Below, in pieces: positions 57,349-64,000 of a stretch of 64,000 nucleotides of DNA. A program made the translations under genes and the position numbers. Below the pieces are notes generated by a model. That model was given only the letters and a program-made list of their open reading frames with translations, was not told the origin of the DNA and did not search any database. The number at the start of each line of letters is the position of its first letter. Positions within the stretch are counted from its first letter, which is position 1. The DNA is from Cinnamomum chago (Eukaryota > Streptophyta > Magnoliopsida > Laurales > Lauraceae): positions 3,378,501-3,442,500 of the forward strand of contig CP142453.1 in assembly GCA_038049695.1 (NCBI GenBank). Direction: 5' to 3'.

Positions 57349-57989
57349 TAAGTTCATTTTCTTCCTTTTTCTCATCTTTCTTCATCAAAGTGTTCGAGCA
57401 AGAAGATTTATAAGTGATTTAAGAAGGGGAAATTGATTTATTCATCTTCCTCATCATCTTTTTCAATCTTTTTGGAGCTAAAGTTAGAAGGAAATCTCAT
57501 ATTTTCCTTTCTTCAAGCTACAAAGTAAGTGCCAAGAGTAAGTCCTACTTCAATTAGGTTCTTTAGAATCTTTTTATCTCAAAACAACTCATGGAGTTCG
57601 TTTTTTATTGTTTTCATGATGTTAGGGTTAGAGAAAGGGTTTCAGTGGAATTGTCTCAAATTTAGCTTGACAGAAAAGGGGGTTTTTTGTGAAACTCGAA
57701 TTAAAGGCAAGTATAAACAGTTGCTTGTGATTAGATGTTATTTGGTATAATTTTCTTTTGGTTTTGTTATGACTTATGATTGTGATTTCAGCCCTATTCT
57801 GATTAGAGATTGAATTATGTATATGGGTTGATTGAATGGATGGGAGATGTTTTGAATAGTAGAATGATGTTGAGGAGGGGACAAGAGGTCCCATAATCTG
57901 TGTTGTGCAGGTTGTGAATCTTAGAAGTGTGTTAGAACTCTTAGAGTTCAAATTCAGAAATTCGTTTCAGAAATTCTAAAGCTCTGGGT

Positions 57990-58340
57990 ACAGTACGGTT
58001 AACCGACAGGTGACCGAACTTGTTTTGGGAGAATTTGAGTGGAAAAAAAGCCTTCTAGTTTGTTAACCGAAGGTAACCGAACTTATGTTCGGTTAACAGA
58101 CAATTGGTGTTCGGTCGACTGAATAGCTGACCGAGTACACCAGTAAGTTTCAGAAACTTGGAGGTTTCTGGAATGTTAACCGAGGATGACCGAGGGGTTA
58201 ACCGAAGGGTTAACCAAGTTTGGGAAATGGAATTTAGAAGGAATATGTGAGCTTTTGGAAAGCTAACCGTAAGTAGCCGAGTGAAATTCGGCTAGCCAAG
58301 TTCCAGAGTTCTGTAGGTTCACTGAACAGTTAACCAAAAT
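57990..58340. repeat. GTTAACCGA / GACCGA word cluster
   Basis: More than ten copies of (G)GTTAACCGA or GACCGA-type words occur, some as inverted pairs (CGGTTAACCG, TTCGGTTAAC / GTTAACCGAA). The layout is equivalent to the GTCGACC clusters in the other LTRs. Confidence 0.75.
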
Positions 58341-59579
58341 TGAAGATTTCAGATTTAATTTTTGATTTTCTGGGAAAAGAGCCTATTGATTATTTCAAGG
58401 CTATTAATGATGTTTATGCCTCCATAGGTGTTAATTAAGAGGATTTTAATGTACAAATTCTATAAAATTGTGGTGTCCATCGAGAATAACACGTGCATTA
58501 GACAACCGATGATTACATCTGAATGGTTGGTTGGAACTGAGACTAAAGTTATTAGAATTGTTAAGGTTTATTCCTACTATTGTCTTAAATAGAATTATGA
58601 ATTGAATTGAATCCGAAAATAATTATATATTGAATTGAATTTGAAACGGATTAAATATATTGAATTGTATTGGTTCTTGAGTCTGGCACTACATAGCTAT
58701 TTTATTAATGCTCATTAAAGAGCTGAAATGAATTCCTACTGCAGTAGATGATTTGAGAGTGTTTTGGAGCTCCGTGGTAATATCAGCAGTCCCTGGCCGA
58801 GGCACTGATAAATCCTACAATAAATGATATTTGTATAATTGATTCCTTCCTTTATGGGATGGGAAGATGTGAATTGAAATGAAATGCTACTGCAGTTGCC
58901 AAATAGAAATGACTCTTAATGATTTTGAATGATGTTGCATTTGTCTAACGTGGTGGTTAGACAGATTAAATGTGTATTTTAGCATATAAAATCATAAATC
59001 TGTTTATACATTGTTGAATCGTCATATTTACAGTGGTATTAATGGCATTACAGGCCCAGCTGCCTGTGCCGGCCCTGCCAAGGCCGCAGCGCCAATGGAG
59101 GAGACAACTTCGGTTCCTCCAGGATGACAAGTTGAATGGGACAAACGCGATATCATATGATTATGATATTGAGAGCGGAACAGTAATGGAAATCTTTCGG
59201 AAAGAAATTGTTTTTGAAACGTTTTGTAGTTGTCATCCTTGCATTGTATTTTAATTATGCAATTGGATGTTTCAAGTAAGATAGCTGAGAATTGTTTGTA
59301 TTTAGAGGACGGTGTACAATTGTAAATGAATCCTTGTATATAATTTTCCGCATAAGTGTATATTGACATATGTAAATGTATGTTTATCCCTTGTGGTTTC
59401 ATTTTAACTTCGATTAATTCAGAGTTCATAGGAGTAAGTATGGTCGCGACTCGGGATTAACTCGGATTTAATTATAATATCGGGCTCGGGTCATGTCAAG
59501 AACATACACATCTGAAAAAAAAAAAAAAAAAAAAGGAAATATGTTATGTACAAGATTGAAGAAAAATAATATTCCAGCA

Positions 59580-59580
<1 letters not shown>

Positions 59581-59658
<78 letters not shown>
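59581..59658 (+). repeat. (TA)n(GA)n microsatellite
   Basis: About 11 TA units are followed by about 28 GA units. It sits just downstream (gene sense) of CALS10 exon b. Confidence 0.95.
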
Positions 59659-59661
<3 letters not shown>

Positions 59662-59728
59662 TGAGGTGGATGAAGAACAAAAATAGGAAACTGGTGTAAA
59701 TAGAGTAGATCATTCCAAGGAAACTTAC

Positions 59729-59846
59729 ATGATGAAATATGTAACATAGGCACTAGGGCAGAAATCTAATATTGGCAGCTTCACCCCAGATAAGAAAGTA
59801 CAAAGAAACGAACAATACCTTCTTTTCCTTGCTTAGTGCCTCCAAA
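59729..59846 (-). CDS. CALS10: CALS10 exon b with in-frame TAG
   Basis: This 118-nt exon (TGCAG acceptor, GTAAGT donor) reads LEALSKEKKVLFVSLYF, then LIWGEAANIRFLP, a stop, and CLCYIFHH. The family has Glu at the stop position (LPECLCYIFHH), so a GAG codon appears to have become TAG by one transversion. The frame is open on both sides and the splice sites are canonical, so the rest of the exon looks well preserved. The stop would cut the protein in FKS1 domain 1, far before the catalytic region. It could be a real null mutation, a pseudogene change or a sequencing error. Confidence 0.85.
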
Positions 59847-59974
59847 CTGCACAAAAGATCATAATAAAAAAAAAATTATGTTCCTGGTACTTATTCACTA
59901 ACACAAAAGGGCCACCAAAAAATAACAAATATAGAACAAGGGCAACAAGATCAATAAATTAAGACAGGACATAC

Positions 59975-60072
59975 TTGTTCCAAACAGCTGGAATATTCAA
60001 GTAATTGCACCACTTCATGTAGTTCTCAAGGGACTTGAAAAACACTTTCTGCACAGCAGCCTCATCCATTTG
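59975..60072 (-). CDS. CALS10: CALS10 exon a (first visible exon)
   Basis: This 98-nt exon has a CTGCAG acceptor and a GTATGT donor. It encodes MDEAAVQKVFFKSLENYMKW followed by CNYLNIPAVWN, the region just before the FKS1 domain core; plant CALS10 has a very similar stretch ending in VWSN. It ends two bases into an Asn codon that the next exon completes. The exon encoding the preceding residues (around the conserved HLLANEQSR segment) was not found up to 64000, so the upstream intron is at least 3.9 kb. Confidence 0.85.
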
Positions 60073-60188
60073 CTGCAGCAGAAGACAGGATAGAGTCACA
60101 GCTGAAGCTTATGAAGTTGTTATTGTAGAAACAGAGGCATATAGGGCTTTGTACTGACTACTGAGAAGGAACAAATGCAATGTAGAAT

Positions 60189-60658
60189 TCTATTATTCTA
60201 TAGAATATTAAGCTGAAGGGTTTCTGAGGTCATTTGTATTGTTGGTTACAATTTTGACAGTAAGTTATTCTTCCCTCCTCCATTATCTCTCATAACTACC
60301 CACTTCTTATCCCGCATGCAAGACCTATTTTATCTCATCTAACTACCCATGTCTATTTTCCACTTTTCCTCTTTTGATTTTGTTAAACCCCCTTTATATC
60401 CACACCTCATACTTCATTTATGTAGATCCTCCCACTTTGCTCTACGTCACGTCTCATATTCTCTTTCTACTCTACCTGCTTTTTAATTGTGAAAATAGGT
60501 ACTCTCATATGTTTCCTTTTTTTATTTTATTTCTGAAAATTTACTATTGTGCATTGTATTTGGACTGCCATTCAAGTCAATGCTTATTTTCCAATTGTAT
60601 GAATATTTGATTTGCATTATATGGGCATACTCATGCTCAGCATGGGTTACTGCACTAG
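60189..60658 (+). mobile_element. short Helitron-like element
   Basis: The 3' end has a hairpin (CATGC-TCA-GCATG at 60632-60644) followed by GGTTACTGCACTAG and then T. The 5' end is probably TCTATTATTCTATAGAATAT at 60189, which is not preceded by A. It is about 470 bp with no coding capacity. The 3' end is the stronger part of the call. Confidence 0.5.
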
Positions 60659-61395
60659 TAAAGACTAATAACCAATAAAAAAGCATGTCGCCGGACTAAT
60701 AAAGCAGATACACTGATAGTGACAATACTTCAACTAAAGCAAGTTGATATTAACAGACACCTAATAATAACCATAGAAAATTGTGGATTGGTACTATGAC
60801 TGAAACCCACGACCATGGTTTCGACCATGCTATGCTTCAATATCATGCATAGTCTAGTTCAAAAAGAAATAAACTTATGTATCAGTAAAATGGAACTTCT
60901 AGGAGCGGATATATATGGCAAACGAAAAGCAAGTGAAAAGACAAAAACATGATTCCATCAATCGAGGTAATGCACGGCCAAAATCTCGCATCCATAGGAT
61001 ACCATCAGTCACAACTACTCAACTAGAGATTTCTAATGAGTCCTGAAAAGCGCACATTTGCATGCACATTTTGGACCATTTTACGGGCTTATTGATATTA
61101 AAGAGCTTCATTTAGTATCAAATCATGTTTTTATGCATTTAGGGTCCATTGTAGTGCATTCATGCGTAATTTGCTTGAAAAAATCACACTTTTTTCATAA
61201 ATTCATGAAACCTGCAATTTTTGGAGATTTATTTTTGAAAAGTCGGTTATTTTGGGTGCATCAAGTAGGGTCCCATACATCATCCATTTAAATTCCTTAT
61301 AAAGAATTATTCTTGAATCCATTTGTTTTAATTTGTGTAGGAGAAATCAAGAATGGGACCCACATTGGCGAAATTTGAGAAAGACCAAGGCTAAG
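60659..61395. other. CALS10 upstream intron, nothing recognised
   Basis: AT-rich. The segments just before 61396 and just after 63501 share GGGACCCACATT / GGACCCACATTTC and may belong to one older LTR-like element interrupted by the hAT pair. No gene was recognised. Confidence 0.35.
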
Positions 61396-63501
61396 CATGG
61401 CTCAAAATAACGGCCGTTACCGTTACATAACGGTAATGGCCGCGAACGCGACGATATTTTGCTCATAACGCTAACGTTAGCGTTATGGGCAAAATAACGC
61501 CCATTATGGCCGCTATTTTCAAAATATCGGCCATTAATGTTATAATGGAAATCTCGGCCGACAGTTTTTTTTTTTTTTTTTTTTTTAAGTTGTGTTTTCA
61601 CTCCTATTTCATTCATTTCTTCTCCAAACCGAGCCTAAGCCTTCCTCTCACTGTGTGTGACCTCTCCGAGCTCCAAAACTCAAGACTTTTTCAAGAATTT
61701 GGTGGATTTCTCCGCCGGAAAGAATAAGGAAGTCAAGAGATATTATTTGGCAAGATTTTTGTGACTTATAAGTTTTTTTCAAGATTGGACCTCAAAATAG
61801 CTTAGAAATGCTTGAGGCTTGTTAGATCTAGAGTTTTGGAGCACCATATTGTAGATTTTAGCACTTTTGTTTTTGTTTTTTTTTTAATTTATTTATTTAA
61901 ATCCGAATTTTTTTTGTTTAAAAATCTGTATAAAATACATCTATCTAAGTCTTTTATTGAGTTAAATACTTTTATTGTCCTAAAAATCAAGCCAAGGTAA
62001 GTTACTATTGTCCAAACTCCACTACTTTAGGTTAGCAAGTTAATTCATTTTGATGTGGTAAATGTTACTTTAAACTTGAAACTTGAAGGCGAGTACACTT
62101 TGATGATTGAGTTATTGAGTTGAGTACTGCACATGCACTAACTCAATTAGTATTATTGCCAGATTATAGACTTTAAATGTTTAACATTATTAGTTTGTCC
62201 AAAATTATGGTTGCATTATGTAAAATTTATTAGGGCTGCACAAAAAATCCGGTATCACCGTAAAACCGAACCGAACCGACCGAACCGGATGGTTTGGATT
62301 GGTTTTTAGTAGACCGGTTTGGTTAACGGTTTGAAAATCATAAAAACCGCTTACATCGGTCGGTTATTGGTTTGAGCCCATGGTTAACCGCTTAAACCGA
62401 ACCGACCGTATGTAGTAACTTAAGTGTTGCTTTTTTACTATTTTTGTCTTAGAGTTTCGTTTTTTACTACTTTCAACGTTACATTCTACAACTCCATTCT
62501 CACATGAACTCAACCGTCAGCATTGCCTCAGTGTATCTCTTTTAATCTCTCAAATGCTTTTTGATACTTCATTACCGATGGAGGAGTTACTGTACATGGT
62601 GTTTTACTTCCATCATAATTCCTACTTTGTTTCAATGAAGTTTTTATCAGAATGTTGCACTCTTGAGAATGTTAGAAAAGCCAGTAGAGCCTAGCCTTTT
62701 GATGGTTGGTTTTGGTCTCACCTAATCAATGTGTTAAGAAACCTTCATTTCTGAAAAATACAGTGGGTTCTGATACAGATTTCGTTTGTATGTGACTTTT
62801 TTGACACTAACTATTATTCTATTGTAATTCGAAATAGTATAATGTGGAATGAATGTTTCACTACAAGTTTTTATTTTTTACGCGCTTGCATTTAGTCCAA
62901 ACTTTCTTTTTAGAGTAGAATTATTTTTTATATGCGTTTAGTCTAGTCTGGAATGTTAGATTTTTATGTTTGTACTAAATATTAGAATAAATGCAAAGGA
63001 CGAGGTATCATCATTTTGAAATTTTCAATGTCTGATTTTCAAAAAAATAAAATGAAAAACAACGGTTAAACCGACCGAACCGAACCGAACCATTTGGTTA
63101 GGTTCGGTTTGGTTTAAGCCCTCTCCATCGGTCGGATCGGATCGGTTAATTAAAAAACCGACAGGTTCGGTTTGGTTGTTGGTTTTAGTATTAAACCAAT
63201 CCGAACCGCCCATGTGCAGCCCTAAAATTTATGACATTTCAGCTTATTTTAGTATATTCAACAATACAGCCATGATTCAGGATGTTATAACTTGAGGAGA
63301 CCGTTATTTTGCTTTAAAGTGTATACTAATGAAAATAAAAATTGTTTTCTATCATTTTATAATATTCTGAATTTTTTGGATTCTTTTTTTGATTTTTTTG
63401 GGGTCAAATAAAAATTCGCTCAGCGATGGACCGCGACAACTGCGAACCGTGACGTGATGACCGCGATAACCGCGATCCGCAAATCGCGATTTTGAACCAT
63501 G
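61396..63501. mobile_element. outer hAT-like element
   Basis: The left end CATGGCTCAAAATAACG and the reverse complement of the right end CATGGTTCAAAATCGCG match at 14 of 17. The flanks AGGCTAAG (61388-61395) and AGGGTAAG (63502-63509) match at 7 of 8, fitting a hAT-type duplication. The subterminal parts carry TAACGGCCGTTA words on the left and CCGCGAT/ATCGCGG words on the right. No transposase was seen. A second hAT is nested in it. Confidence 0.65.
62231..63224. mobile_element. inner hAT element, 994 bp
   Basis: The ends TAGGGCTGCACA and TGTGCAGCCCTA are inverted copies (11-12 bp), with a perfect 8-bp duplication AAATTTAT (62223-62230, 63225-63232). The subterminal 150 bp on both sides are dense in CCGAACCGAACC / GGTTCGGTTTGG words. 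It is non-autonomous. Confidence 0.9.
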
Positions 63502-63509
63502 AGGGTAAG

Positions 63510-64000
63510 ACATATTTCATGGTGGACCCACATTTCTTGGTATTTTTGGAGAGTTTGAAAAGTCAACAATGGAAAGCTAAATTTTTTATTACAAGATCAA
63601 GAAAGGAAACTTCGGATTTGATAAGATCTAATTCTTACTAAGTTTGACAACTCAAAAATCAAGAAAAGAAAGTGTGCTAGAAGAGTTGACTAGTCAATCA
63701 AAGAAGCTTGGAAGCAAACCAAAGATGGAAGGAGAGTCAAGACACAAGGAATGAAAGATCCCAACATCCCTTTGGACGTCCACATGGGTCCCACACACCC
63801 TGTTGCACAACTAAGATTCCGTATGTGCACAAGTATTCTCAGATTTTTCAGGGGCAACAAAATTAAAATGGTCATAACTCTTAATCCAATCGCCGGATTA
63901 GTGCAATCCATACACCGTTGGAAAGCTCTTTTCGAGTACATATCTTTAGAACCCAAGATTGTGTCAATTGGAGCTAAAACGAGGAAGATATGGCCTCTAG
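63510..64000. other. LTR-like sequence at the right edge
   Basis: It contains a GGACGTCC palindrome (63774-63781) and the block CATAACTCTTAATCC...CCGTTGGAAAGC (63871-63928), the same pair found in the element at 45456-47710. This suggests the body of another LTR that continues beyond the window. Confidence 0.5.

Larger units (their letters stand above)
56545..59498. mobile_element. gypsy-like solo LTR, 2.95 kb
   Basis: It starts TGTTACACCCCGTCTC and ends GGGCTCGGGTCATGTCA, flanked by AGTAC (56540-56544) and AGAAC (59499-59503), 4 of 5 bases matching. No coding or primer-site sequence follows either edge. It contains a Tourist MITE (57047-57348) and a GTTAACCGA word cluster (57990-58340). Confidence 0.65.
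9328..60072 (-). pseudogene. CALS10: callose synthase 10-like gene, internal N-terminal part, broken
   Basis: Ten minus-strand exons encode consecutive pieces of a plant callose synthase, the plasma-membrane or cell-plate 1,3-beta-glucan synthase that uses UDP-glucose. Diagnostic strings include SLYFLIWGEAANIRFLP (FKS1 domain 1), GRAPHSAWRNYDDFNEYFW, EHRTFLHLYHSFHRLWIFL and GFLLGARDRLGE. They match the CALS10/GSL8 clade better than CALS9 as I remember both. Every exon has AG/GT borders and the phases agree between neighbours, except across one gap. Only 872 coding nt are spread over 50.7 kb because the introns hold CACTA, copia, LINE, Helitron, hAT and LTR insertions. The copy carries a TAG stop in exon 59729-59846, lacks about 175 residues between exons 44989-45114 and 41062-41111, and has a hAT at one splice donor. 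The start codon and the catalytic domain lie outside the window. Family assignment is strong; loss of function is inferred. Confidence 0.85.

Noticed and set aside
59033-59254. 73-codon plus-strand open frame near the end of the solo LTR
   Set aside because: GC-richer than its surroundings but inside an LTR boundary, with no known motif.

Overview
This window is from a flowering plant nuclear genome. The evidence is plant-type LTR retrotransposons of both superfamilies, L1 and RTE LINEs, CACTA, hAT and Helitron DNA transposons, and one host gene whose exons match plant callose synthase 10 (CALS10/GSL8). I cannot name the species. No tRNA, rRNA, CRISPR array or prokaryotic gene was seen.

The single host locus runs right to left on the minus strand. 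I placed ten exons, 872 coding nt in total, between 60072 and 9328: 59975-60072, 59729-59846, 51302-51427, 49678-49754, 49502-49580, 44989-45114, 41062-41111, 23199-23285, 21542-21627 and a 25-nt exon at 9328-9352. The neighbouring exons keep consistent splice phases and encode the N-terminal FKS1-type domain and the first membrane segments. The 5' end lies beyond 64000 and the catalytic part beyond position 1. Nearly all of the 50.7 kb span is transposon. The gene copy looks damaged: a GAG-to-TAG change sits in exon 59729-59846, I cannot find about 175 residues expected between exons 44989-45114 and 41062-41111, and a hAT element is inserted exactly at the splice donor of exon 51302-51427. 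I call it a probable pseudogene or null copy.

Layout, left to right. (1) 1-8537: 5' part of a minus-strand Ty3/gypsy chromovirus-like (Tekay/Del) element with a very long LTR (4577-8537). (2) 9421-21495: a 12.1-kb non-autonomous CACTA element with TAG target duplications, sitting in what was a roughly 111-bp intron. It carries a complete beta-tubulin exon 2, a methyltransferase-like exon fragment, an L1 fragment and a nested copia solo LTR with ATTAC duplications. (3) 24500-32210: an RTE LINE split by a Ty1/copia element (25274-32070, AATGG duplications, 478-bp LTRs about 2% apart). (4) 32626-42245: related Helitrons joined head to tail, carrying HMGB and replication protein A (RPA70) gene fragments, followed by a cluster of Helitron-like 5' ends. 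(5) 45456-47710: an LTR-like element whose two ends are inverted copies of each other. (6) 50477-51297: the hAT at the splice donor. (7) 52412-55770: a minus-strand L1 LINE whose ORF2 is open except for two stops. (8) 56545-59498: a gypsy-like solo LTR containing a Tourist-type MITE. (9) 61396-63501: a hAT containing a second hAT.

The genes do not form a pathway. The window shows one callose synthase gene expanded and broken by insertion, and several elements that have picked up host exons. All boundaries, splice sites and target duplications were read by eye; none was tested by alignment or expression data.
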